A stretch of 56,962 bases of DNA from Chloroflexota bacterium (GTDB lineage Bacteria > Chloroflexota > Limnocylindria > P2-11E), in the NCBI GenBank assembly GCA_005883625.1, contig VBDU01000064.1, forward strand, positions 1 to 56,962, given 5' to 3'. Positions 26,568 through 33,776 of this stretch are shown piece after piece. How positions within the stretch are numbered: the first letter of the stretch is position 1; each line of letters begins with the position of its first letter. Under the pieces are notes generated by a model that saw only the letters and a list, made by a program, of their open reading frames with translations, did no database searches and was not told the DNA's origin. Position numbers and translations under genes: made by a program.

Positions 26568-26604
26568 GTCGAGGGCCTTGCCCAATCGTCGAGGGGCTTG
26601 CCCC
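26568..26604. repeat. Tandem short palindromes between convergent pheA and livF
   Basis: GTCGAGGGCCTTGCCC (26568-26583) and GTCGAGGGGCTTGCCC (26588-26603) match at 15 of 16 bases, 20 apart. Each can form a small GC hairpin with a CTT loop. The position suits a bidirectional terminator, but no T-run follows. Confidence 0.7.
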
Positions 26605-26629
26605 CTCTGAGACCTCGGCGCGATCGGCG

Positions 26630-27322
26630 CTACCCGCCGAGATAGGTCCGAGCGACGGCCTCGTCGTGCAGCAGCGCCTCGCCCGTGCCGCTCATCGTGA
26701 TCCGGCCGAGGTCGAGAACGTAGGCTCGGTCGGCCAGGCGGAGCGCGCGGAGCGCGTTCTGCTCGACGAGGAGCATGGTCACGCCCTGGCGTTTGAGGTC
26801 GGCGAGGATCTCGAAGACGGCGGCGACCATCTTCGGCGCAAGGCCGAGGGACGGCTCGTCGAGGAGCAGCAGGCGCGGACGCGCGAGCAGCGCTCGTGCG
26901 ATGGCGAGCATCTGCTGCTCGCCTCCCGAGAGGTTGCCGGCCGCGAGCGCGCGGCGCTCGGCGAGGATCGGGAAGCGCTCGTACGCGCCGTGTACCGCGT
27001 CGCGCGAACCTCGCAGGCCAAGGAGCAGGTTCTCCTCGACGGACATGCGCGCGAGGATCTCGCGGCCCTCCGGCACCTGCACGATCCCCGCGCGCACGAT
27101 CGCGTGCGGCGCCGAGCCCGAGAGGTCGCGGCCTTCGAACGCGACGTGCCCCGTCGCAGGCACGAGGCCCGAGATCGCCGCCAGCGTGCTCGACTTCCCC
27201 GCCCCGTTCGCCCCGATGAGCGCGGTGACCGCGCCGGCCTCGGCCGTGAACGAGATGCCGTGTACGGCCTCGACCGCGCCGTAGCGCACGCGCAGATCGG
27301 CGACCGCGAGGATCTCGCTCAG
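26630..27322 (-). CDS. livF: Branched-chain amino acid ABC transporter ATPase LivF (copy 2, CTG start)
   Basis: ATPase of the second Liv-type importer: Walker A GANGAGKSS, signature LSGGEQQMLAIARAL, Walker B LLLLDEPSLGLAPK. With CTG at 27322 the protein is 230 residues and begins Met-Ser then EILAVADLRVRYGAVEAVHG, the expected first beta strand of an ABC ATPase. This CTG makes a CTGA overlap with the livG stop. The first canonical start, GTG 27289, would delete that strand. It differs clearly from copy 1, so the two operons are old paralogues or separately acquired. Confidence 0.9.
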   Translation of the reverse strand: MSEILAVADLRVRYGAVEAVHGISFTAEAGAVTALIGANGAGKSSTLAAISGLVPATGHVAFEGRDLSGSAPHAIVRAGIVQVPEGREILARMSVEENLLLGLRGSRDAVHGAYERFPILAERRALAAGNLSGGEQQMLAIARALLARPRLLLLDEPSLGLAPKMVAAVFEILADLKRQGVTMLLVEQNALRALRLADRAYVLDLGRITMSGTGEALLHDEAVARTYLGG

Positions 27323-28074
27323 GCGACGTCCTCCGCGCCGAGGTAGGCCTCGCGGACGGCGGCGCTCGCGCGCACCTCGGCGGGCGAGCCTTCGGCGATC
27401 TTGCGTCCGAAGTTGAGCACCGCGACGCGCTCGCAGGTCCCCATGACGAGGCCGACGTCGTGCTCGATGAGCACGATCGTGATCCCCTCCGCGACGAGCG
27501 CGCGCATGAGCTCCCGCAGGCGCCCCGACTCGCTCGGGTTCATCCCCGCCGCGGGCTCGTCGAGGATCAGCACGCGCGGCTCGGAAGCGAGCGCCCGCGC
27601 GATCTCGAGCCGCCGCTGGTCCCCGTAGGCGAGCTCGCCGGCGAGCGCGCCGGCGCGACGGCGCAGGCCGACGCGCTCCAGCAGACCCATGGCGCGCTCG
27701 CGATCCGGATCGGCGCGCGAACGTCGCGGCACCAGACGACGAACGACGTCCGAACGCAGGCGCGCGTGGCGGCCGACGAGCACGTTGTCGAACACGGTGA
27801 GCCCCTTGAAGAGCCGCACGCCCTGGAACGTCCGCGCGATCCCCCTCGCCGTGAGCTCGTGCGGTGCGAGGCGCGTCACCGTCGCGCCGTCCAGGAGGAC
27901 GCTCCCGCCGTCGGCGCGCAGGTGCCCGGAGATGAGATTGATGAGCGTCGTCTTGCCGGCGCCGTTCGGGCCGATGAGCCCGAAGGCCTGCCCCGCCGCG
28001 ACCGCGAGGTCGACCCGGTCCACGGCGTGGACGCCGCCGAAGGTCCTGCTGAGCTGCCGCGTCTCAAGCAACAT
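27319..28074 (-). CDS. livG: Branched-chain amino acid ABC transporter ATPase LivG (copy 2)
   Basis: ATPase of 251 residues: Walker A GPNGAGKTT, LivG mark ARTFQGVRLFKGLTVFDNV, signature LAYGDQRRLEIARAL, Walker B LILDEPAAGMNPSE, and the switch histidine in LIEHDVGLVMG. The RTFQ..LF motif assigns LivG rather than LivF. The ATG start lies 11 bases inside the end of livM. The stop is embedded in the CTGA start of livF. Confidence 0.93.
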   Translation of the reverse strand: MLLETRQLSRTFGGVHAVDRVDLAVAAGQAFGLIGPNGAGKTTLINLISGHLRADGGSVLLDGATVTRLAPHELTARGIARTFQGVRLFKGLTVFDNVLVGRHARLRSDVVRRLVPRRSRADPDRERAMGLLERVGLRRRAGALAGELAYGDQRRLEIARALASEPRVLILDEPAAGMNPSESGRLRELMRALVAEGITIVLIEHDVGLVMGTCERVAVLNFGRKIAEGSPAEVRASAAVREAYLGAEDVA

Positions 28075-28936
28075 CCGCGGCTCCGATCTCGGCGAGGCGG
28101 CGCGTCTTGCGAAGCTCGGCGAGCGTCACGATCCCGCGCGGGAGATAGATGATGACCGCGAGCAGGATGGCTCCCTGGAAGATGTCGCGGTAGTCCTTGA
28201 ACGGGCGCAGCAGCTCGGGCAGCGCGGTGAAGACCGTCGCGCCGAGGACGGGGCCGAGGACGTTCGGGATACCGCCGACGACGGCGAACACGAGGATCTG
28301 CACGGCCTTCGTGAACGCAAAGTCGTTGGGGTCGATCGAGAACGTGACGTGCGCGGAGAGGCCGCCGGCCCACGCGGCGAGCAGCGCGCCGAGGACGAAC
28401 GCCGCGAGCTTGTACCGGCGCACCGCGATCCCCTGGCTCGCCGCAGCGACCTCGTCCTCGCGTATCGCCGCCCACGCGCGCCCAGCGATCGAACCCTGCA
28501 CGCGCCAGAGGACGTAGGCGACGACCGCGAGCGAGAGGTAGATGTGCCAGAGCTCGGTCTTCGGCGGGATGCCATTCAGGCCCTGGCCACGCCCGGTGAT
28601 CGGGGTCGCGAGGAGGATGACGCGCACGACCTCGCCGAACGCGAGCGTCGCGATGGCCAGGTACACGCCGCGGAGGCGGAACACGGTGAGCCCAAGAGGA
28701 GCAGCGAGCGCCGCGGCCGCGACCGCGCCGGCGGCGAGCGCGAGCGGGAACGGCGCGCCCAAGTGACGGCCGAGCAGCGCGGAGGTGTACGCGCCGATCG
28801 CCATGAAGGCGGCGTTCCCGAGCGTGAGCTGACCCGCGTAGAGCGTGAGCCAGACCGAGAGCGCAAGCAGCGCGTTGATGCCGACGATCGCGAACGTCGT
28901 CGAATAGGTCGCCAGGAAGTCGGCGATCGCGTCCAC
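28064..28936 (-). CDS. livM: Branched-chain amino acid ABC transporter permease LivM (copy 2)
   Basis: Permease of 290 residues with GQLTLGNAAFMAIGAYTSAL in the early helices and the ATPase-contact loop IAGRAWAAIREDEVAAASQG. GTG 28936 shares one base with the livH stop (TAGTG), which fixes the start; longer in-frame starts fall inside livH. It lacks the palindrome-coded N-terminus seen in copy 1, which supports that oddity being an insertion. Confidence 0.92.
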   Translation of the reverse strand: MDAIADFLATYSTTFAIVGINALLALSVWLTLYAGQLTLGNAAFMAIGAYTSALLGRHLGAPFPLALAAGAVAAAALAAPLGLTVFRLRGVYLAIATLAFGEVVRVILLATPITGRGQGLNGIPPKTELWHIYLSLAVVAYVLWRVQGSIAGRAWAAIREDEVAAASQGIAVRRYKLAAFVLGALLAAWAGGLSAHVTFSIDPNDFAFTKAVQILVFAVVGGIPNVLGPVLGATVFTALPELLRPFKDYRDIFQGAILLAVIIYLPRGIVTLAELRKTRRLAEIGAADVA

Positions 28937-29814
28937 TAGATCCGGTCCGCCGGCCGTTGTCCGAGGAGCCCCTGCGGCCGCGCGATGAGCACGAGGAAGA
29001 GGAGGCCGAACGCGAACGCGTCGCGGAGCTCCGCCGGGAGGTACACGAGGCTCGCGACCTCGCCGAGCCCGAGGAGGTACGCGCCGATGACCGCGCCCGG
29101 AAGGCTGCCCATCCCGCCGACGACCATCACGGTGAAGGCGCGCAGCTCGAGCGGGAGGCCCATCCTCGAGTCGAGCGAGTTGTACGCGAAGGCGAGGAGC
29201 ACGCCGGCGAGGCCGCCCAGGCCGGACGAGATGAAGAAGGTCGCCGCGATCGCCCGCTCGACGTCGATCCCGAGGATGCGTGCGGCGCGCGGGTTCTCCG
29301 CGAGCGCCCGGATCTCCCGGCCGAGGGCCGTCCCGCGCACGAGATACGTGAGCACGAGCATGAGCGCGATCGAGAGGCCGATGATCGCGAGGCGCACTCC
29401 CTCGAGCGTCGCGCCGCCCACGTGGATGAGGAACGACGGGACCGTGCCCGCTGGGAACGTGATGAAGTCGCCGCCGTAGCGCAGCTCGACGACGCGCACG
29501 ACCGCGAGCGTGACGGCGAGGCTCGAGATCATCGCCGAGAGCGGCGGCGCCCCGCGCCGGCGCAGCGGGGCGAAGGCGATGCGGTCGAGCAGGATGCCAA
29601 AGAGCCCGGTGGCGACGAACGCGATCGGGACCGCGAGCCACCAGGGAAGCCCGAGCGTCGCGATCGCGAAGAGCGCGGCAAACGCGCCGAGCATGAAGAC
29701 GGTCGGATGCGCGAGGTTCAGGATGTCGAGGACGCTGAAGACGAGCGCGAATCCCACCGCGAACAGCGCGTAGATGCTGCCGATGAAGATCGCGTTGTAG
29801 AGCTGCTCAAACAT
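28936..29814 (-). CDS. livH: Branched-chain amino acid ABC transporter permease LivH (copy 2)
   Basis: Permease of 292 residues, the same length as copy 1. It begins MFEQLYNAIFIGSIYALFAV, followed by DILNLAHPTVFMLGAF and later VMVVGGMGSLPGAVIGAYL, both typical of LivH. The GC palindrome at 29821 lies between it and livK, so this gene may be expressed at a lower level than the receptor. Confidence 0.93.
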   Translation of the reverse strand: MFEQLYNAIFIGSIYALFAVGFALVFSVLDILNLAHPTVFMLGAFAALFAIATLGLPWWLAVPIAFVATGLFGILLDRIAFAPLRRRGAPPLSAMISSLAVTLAVVRVVELRYGGDFITFPAGTVPSFLIHVGGATLEGVRLAIIGLSIALMLVLTYLVRGTALGREIRALAENPRAARILGIDVERAIAATFFISSGLGGLAGVLLAFAYNSLDSRMGLPLELRAFTVMVVGGMGSLPGAVIGAYLLGLGEVASLVYLPAELRDAFAFGLLFLVLIARPQGLLGQRPADRI

Positions 29815-29820
29815 CCCGCT

Positions 29821-29840
29821 GAGGGGGGCGGAGCCCCCTC
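29821..29840. repeat. GC palindrome between livK and livH (copy 2)
   Basis: GAGGGGG (29821-29827) pairs with CCCCCTC (29834-29840); equally GGGGGC-GGA-GCCCCC can form inside it. It starts 6 bases upstream of the livH start and ends 7 bases downstream of the livK stop. Position and strength recall stem-loops that set receptor-to-permease ratios in ABC operons. Confidence 0.8.
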
Positions 29841-29847
29841 GACCTGA

Positions 29848-31029
29848 TCACTGGAACGGGACGAACTGCTTGTCCTTCACCGTCATGACGAACGTCGGCT
29901 GCTTCACGTCGTGCTCCGGCGTGAACGAAAACGCGCCGAGCGGGGTCGCCGAAAGGCTCACGCTTTCGAGCGCCTTCTTCACCTGCTCCTTGTCGCTCAT
30001 GCGCGTGGTCTTCTTCATCGCCTCGATGAGGACGAGCATCGCGGTGTACGACTGCGCGGCGAACTGGTCGGGATCGGCGTTGTACTTCGCCTTGTACGCC
30101 GCGATGAAATCCTGGTTCGCCTTGTCCGTGCTCGCTTTCGACCACGCGGTGCCGACGATCATGAGCCCGGCGTTCGCGTTCGGAAGCAGCGCCGACGAGT
30201 TCAGGCCGTTCCCGCCGATGACGCGCTTGGCGGGCAGCTGCTTGGCGACCTCGTCGAGGATCTTGCCGGCGGGGCCGGCGAGAGAGGACGCGACGATCGC
30301 GTCCGGGTTCTCCGCCTTCGCCGCGGTCACGAACGGCGCGAAGTCGACGTCGGTCGCGCGGTACGGGATCTCCTTCGCGACGGTGACGCCGTTCGCCTTG
30401 AACGCGTCCCTGAAGATCGCAAGGTCGTCGAGCTCGAACTTGCCGTCGCCGTAGATGATCACGACCTTCTTGAGACCGAGCTTGGACGTCGCGGCCTTCA
30501 CGGTCTCGGGGACCGCGCTCTGCTCGCCGAGCGACGCGCGGAAGATCCAGTCGCAGGGGCCGTAGTCGCACTTGCCGACGATGCCGAGGCCGGTGTTGGA
30601 GATCGCGATGACCGGCACGCCCGCTGCCTGGGCCACCGGGTGCGCCCCCGCCGCGACGGCGGAGAGCGTAGGCCCGAGGATCACCGTGACCTTGTCCTGC
30701 TCGATGAACTTCTTGAACACGGTGATGCCCTGGTCGCGGACGGAGCCGTCGTCCTCGACGATGAGCTGGATCTTCTGCCGGCCGCCCTGGAAGCCGCCGG
30801 TCGCGTTGAACTGATCGACCGCCAGCTGCGCGCCCTGCGTCTGCTGCGGGTTGTAGAAGTTCGCGGCCCCGGACTTCGAGGTCGCGAGCCCGATCTTCAC
30901 GTCGGGCAACGGGCCTGCCGCCGTCGCGGACGCGCCGGCGCTCGCGGACGGTGCCGCCGTGCCCCCGCCGCATGCCGTGATGACGAGTGCGGCGAGCGTC
31001 GCCGCAGTGACGAGAAGACGAATCCTCAT
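29848..31029 (-). CDS. livK: Branched-chain amino acid ABC transporter substrate-binding lipoprotein LivK (copy 2)
   Basis: Receptor lipoprotein of 393 residues. The signal MRIRLLVTAATLAALVITAC ends in a lipobox cysteine at residue 20, followed by an Ala/Ser-rich linker. The receptor domain begins VKIGLATSKSGAANFYNP and contains IVEDDGSVRDQG, typical of periplasmic-binding fold type I. Unlike copy 1 it uses a Sec lipoprotein signal. A GGAGGGG site precedes the ATG. It heads livKHMGF copy 2. Confidence 0.92.
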   Translation of the reverse strand: MRIRLLVTAATLAALVITACGGGTAAPSASAGASATAAGPLPDVKIGLATSKSGAANFYNPQQTQGAQLAVDQFNATGGFQGGRQKIQLIVEDDGSVRDQGITVFKKFIEQDKVTVILGPTLSAVAAGAHPVAQAAGVPVIAISNTGLGIVGKCDYGPCDWIFRASLGEQSAVPETVKAATSKLGLKKVVIIYGDGKFELDDLAIFRDAFKANGVTVAKEIPYRATDVDFAPFVTAAKAENPDAIVASSLAGPAGKILDEVAKQLPAKRVIGGNGLNSSALLPNANAGLMIVGTAWSKASTDKANQDFIAAYKAKYNADPDQFAAQSYTAMLVLIEAMKKTTRMSDKEQVKKALESVSLSATPLGAFSFTPEHDVKQPTFVMTVKDKQFVPFQ

Positions 31030-31062
31030 GGGGTCCCCTCCGGCGCCGGGATGAGCGCCATG

Positions 31063-32094
31063 CTAGCGAACGTCGAGTGCCTCGCAGAGGGCGGTCTGGC
31101 TCCCGCCCGGCGTGGGGCCGCCGGCCAGGACGAGGATCGAGCCGCGAGGCACGCCGCTCGTGCCGCCGACCGCGGCCACGCCGAGGCCGTGGCGCGGGGT
31201 CGGCAGGTCCGGTCCCCGCGACCACGACCCGGTCCGCTCGTCGTAGATCTCGACCTCCTTGAACGTGCCGGTGGATTGCTCGCCACCGACGAGATAGATG
31301 CGGCCGTCCCAGGCGGCGGCGCCGACGCCGCCTCGCGGGGTCGGCGCGTCGGCGAGCTGCTCCCAGCGATCCGTCTCCGGCAGATAGCACTCGAGCGACC
31401 CGAGGTTCGCCGCCAGCGAGAGGCGCCGCCCCGCGACCGCGCACACTCGGCCGTTGAGCGCGACCGCAGCGAGGTGGTCGCGTGGCGTCGGGATCGGCGC
31501 GAGCGTGCGCCAGTCGCGCGTCGTCACGTCGTAGACGTACGTCGGCGAGACCAGACGCGAGCCGTCGGTGCCGCCGACGATGTAGAGCCGCGTGTTGATC
31601 GCGACCGCGGCACCTGCGGCGCGAGGCGAGGGCATCGGCGCGATCTCCGACCAGCGACCGGTCGTCACGTCGAGCCGGAACGACCGTGCGGTCGCGGCGC
31701 CGGCGTACCCACCGAAGACGTAGACGCCCTCGTCGCCGCTCGTCTGGATCCCGAAGACCGCCGCGGACATCGCGTGATCGACGCCGTGCGGCAGGTCGGC
31801 GAGCCGATCCCACCGACCGGTCGCCGCGTCGTAGCGTTCGACGCGGTCGGCGCCGCCGAATCCGCCGATCACGTAGACCTTGTCCTGCTCATAGACCGCC
31901 GCGGCCACCTCGCTGCGCGGTGTGGGGATGTCCGCGATACGACGCCACTGCGCGGGCGATCCGGCCGGCGAGGACGACGGCGCGCCGACCGACGCCCTCG
32001 TCGCGGGCTCGGTCGGTGGCGTGCCCGACGACGGGGCGACCTCGATCGGCTGGCACGCGACCGCCGCGAGCGCGAGCAGCAACGCGAGTCGCAC
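31063..32094 (-). CDS. Kelch-repeat lipoprotein
   Basis: Secreted beta-propeller of about 343 residues. The start RLALLLALAAVACQP is a short lipoprotein signal with Cys near residue 14, then a Ser/Pro/Thr linker. Six kelch blades follow, each with a W-x-x-x-x-x-x-P-TPR front and a VYVIGG-like strand (for example LYIVGGTDG, IYLVGGEQS). Kelch propellers bind proteins or glycans; partner unknown. I chose GTG 32094 because the TATATA box is then 6 bases away; GTG 32097 is the other option. It is divergent from tauE with a shared promoter. Confidence 0.85.
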   Translation of the reverse strand: MRLALLLALAAVACQPIEVAPSSGTPPTEPATRASVGAPSSSPAGSPAQWRRIADIPTPRSEVAAAVYEQDKVYVIGGFGGADRVERYDAATGRWDRLADLPHGVDHAMSAAVFGIQTSGDEGVYVFGGYAGAATARSFRLDVTTGRWSEIAPMPSPRAAGAAVAINTRLYIVGGTDGSRLVSPTYVYDVTTRDWRTLAPIPTPRDHLAAVALNGRVCAVAGRRLSLAANLGSLECYLPETDRWEQLADAPTPRGGVGAAAWDGRIYLVGGEQSTGTFKEVEIYDERTGSWSRGPDLPTPRHGLGVAAVGGTSGVPRGSILVLAGGPTPGGSQTALCEALDVR

Positions 32095-32100
32095 CACTCC

Positions 32101-32108
32101 TATATATA
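32101..32108. promoter_or_regulatory. Symmetric -10 element shared by divergent kelch and tauE genes
   Basis: TATATATA is self-complementary. On the plus strand a TATATA box ends 6-8 bases before the tauE ATG at 32115; on the minus strand one ends 6 bases before GTG 32094. With no room for 5' leaders, both messages would be leaderless. Confidence 0.65.
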
Positions 32109-32114
32109 CGTGCG

Positions 32115-32891
32115 ATGCCGGACGAGGCGGTGGCCGCGCTTTCCGGGCTCGTCGCGTCGTTCCTCTCGGGACTGCTCGGTATCGGCGGTGGGCTCGTGCT
32201 CACGCCACTCCTGCTCTATCTCCCACCGCTGCTCGGCGCGTCCGCGCTCCCGGTGAAGATCGTCACCGGCCTCACGATCGTGCAGGCGATGTCGGGAAGC
32301 ATCCTTGGCACGATCCGGCATCGCCGCTATGGCAACGTCTCGATGCGGATCGTCTGGCTCATGGGACCGACCAGCGCGGCGGCGTCGCTCGTGGGAGCCC
32401 TCGTCTCGCGCGACACGCCGGATCGCGTGCTGCTGCTGATCTTCGCGGTCCTGGCGCTGGCCGGTGCGGTCATGCTGCTGCTCCCGGTGACGCCGCGGCC
32501 CGGGACCGCGTCCGACGTCGAAGTGAATCGCCCGCTCGCGGTCGCGCTCGCGCTCCTGATCGGGTTCTTCGGCGGCATGGTGGGGATCGCCGGGATCGCC
32601 TTCGTCATCGCGGCGCTCGTGTACCTCCTTCGCGTTCCACCGCGCATCGCGATCGGCACGTCGCTCGGCGTGGGCCTGTTCGCCGCCGTCGCGGGAATCG
32701 TCGGGAAGGCGGCGACGGCGCAGATCGATCCACCGCTCGCGGCCATCGTCTTCGTTGCGGCGCTCGTCGCGTCGCCCGCGGGCGCCGCGGTGAGCGTCCG
32801 GACGCAGCCGCGGCTCCTCCTCGCGATCCTCGCGGCCGTCGTCGCCGCGGCGGCGATCCGTATCGTCATCACGGCGCTCACGGGCCAGTGA
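32115..32891 (+). CDS. TauE/SafE (DUF81) family sulfite/sulfonate exporter-like permease
   Basis: A 258-residue polytopic protein with the two inverted halves typical of TauE/SafE. The first half carries FLSGLLGIGGGLVLTPLLL; the second carries GFFGGMVGIAGIAFVIAALV. These are anion exporters or importers of sulfite, sulfoacetate or other organosulfur compounds; the substrate cannot be read here. It starts at ATG 32115 without a ribosome site, and is coupled by GTGA to the next gene. Confidence 0.9.
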   Translation: MPDEAVAALSGLVASFLSGLLGIGGGLVLTPLLLYLPPLLGASALPVKIVTGLTIVQAMSGSILGTIRHRRYGNVSMRIVWLMGPTSAAASLVGALVSRDTPDRVLLLIFAVLALAGAVMLLLPVTPRPGTASDVEVNRPLAVALALLIGFFGGMVGIAGIAFVIAALVYLLRVPPRIAIGTSLGVGLFAAVAGIVGKAATAQIDPPLAAIVFVAALVASPAGAAVSVRTQPRLLLAILAAVVAAAAIRIVITALTGQ

Positions 32892-33193
32892 CCGAGGTCG
32901 CGGTCCACTTCTCGCGCGACGAGATCGACGCGCAGGTAGCGGCGAGCGCGCTCCGAGCGGACGGATTGCACCCCCGCCTCGTCCGCGACGACGCGATGCT
33001 GGGCGTCGCCGGCACGCTGTCGATCGGCCGCTTCGCGGTCCTCGTGCCCGCGGACGAGGCGCGACGCGCGCGCGAGGTCCTCCAGGAGCCCGAGCGCGAG
33101 CAGCCCGAGGAGAACGTCGTTCTCCGGGCGGCGATCATCGCCGGCGGGCTGCTCGCGCTCCTGCTCGCCGCGGCGCTTCTGACGGGTCGCTAG
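32888..33193 (+). CDS. DUF2007-like protein with C-terminal membrane anchor
   Basis: A 101-residue protein. The N-terminal 70 residues have the pattern of DUF2007 'putative signal transducing' domains: SRDEIDAQVAASALRADGLH, then FAVLVPADEARRAREVL. A single C-terminal helix, AAIIAGGLLALLLAAALL, anchors it. GTG start in a GTGA overlap with tauE. It may modulate the transporter, which is inferred from coupling alone. Confidence 0.75.
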   Translation: MTEVAVHFSRDEIDAQVAASALRADGLHPRLVRDDAMLGVAGTLSIGRFAVLVPADEARRAREVLQEPEREQPEENVVLRAAIIAGGLLALLLAAALLTGR

Positions 33194-33208
33194 CGGGGGC
33201 GCTTCGGC

Positions 33209-33707
33209 CTAGTGCGCGTCGGCCTCGTGCTCGCTCCCGACGATCTCGTCCCGGTCCACGTTGAGGTACACCGTGCCCTCGGCGACGCGGGCGATCGCCT
33301 CGCGCTGGATGTCGGCGGCCTGACCGCCCCCCACGAGCCGCTCGAGCCCGCCGCCGGCCATCACGACGAAGCCGCGGAGGCGCCACGGCGACGGGCAAGA
33401 GGTACGCGTCCGCGGGGAGGCCGTAGCCGAGCGGCGCGACCCAGCCGACCGGTGGCAGCGTGTAGTCCGCCTCCTCGAAGCTGGGTTGGCGATCGAGCTC
33501 CGCTTTCGTGAGGTCGAGCGTGATGGTGTCGCCCGAGCTGGACAAGAATTCGTCTTCGGCGACGATCACGTCGCGGCCGAGCAGGCGCGACGTACTCACG
33601 ACGAACCCCGTGACGCGCTGGGACGATGGATCGACGATCACGCGCCGCACGCTCCCCGCGTCATGGCCGTCCTTGGTGCGGACCTTCGCGCCGAAGTCGA
33701 TACGCAT
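33209..33707 (-). pseudogene. PRC-barrel domain gene with a frameshift
   Basis: ATG 33707, with AAGGAGG upstream, starts a PRC-barrel: FGAKVRTKDGHDAGSVRRVI and VTGFVVSTSRLLGRDVIVAE. After ADAYLLPVAVAP the frame turns into Arg-rich nonsense. A different frame continues LRGFVVMAGGGLERL, then IARVAEGTVYLNVDRDEIV, to TAG 33209, a plausible end of a second barrel strand set. Net length is one base off a multiple of three; the change lies around 33385-33410. PRC-barrel proteins bind RNA, proteins or the photosynthetic reaction centre. Sequencing error and true frameshift both fit. Confidence 0.72.
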
Positions 33708-33776
33708 GCCGGCCTCCTTGGGCGAGATGCCCACCGCCGCCGCAGCAGGACGCGTTCCAGCGCTGGTCCGGCCGGC

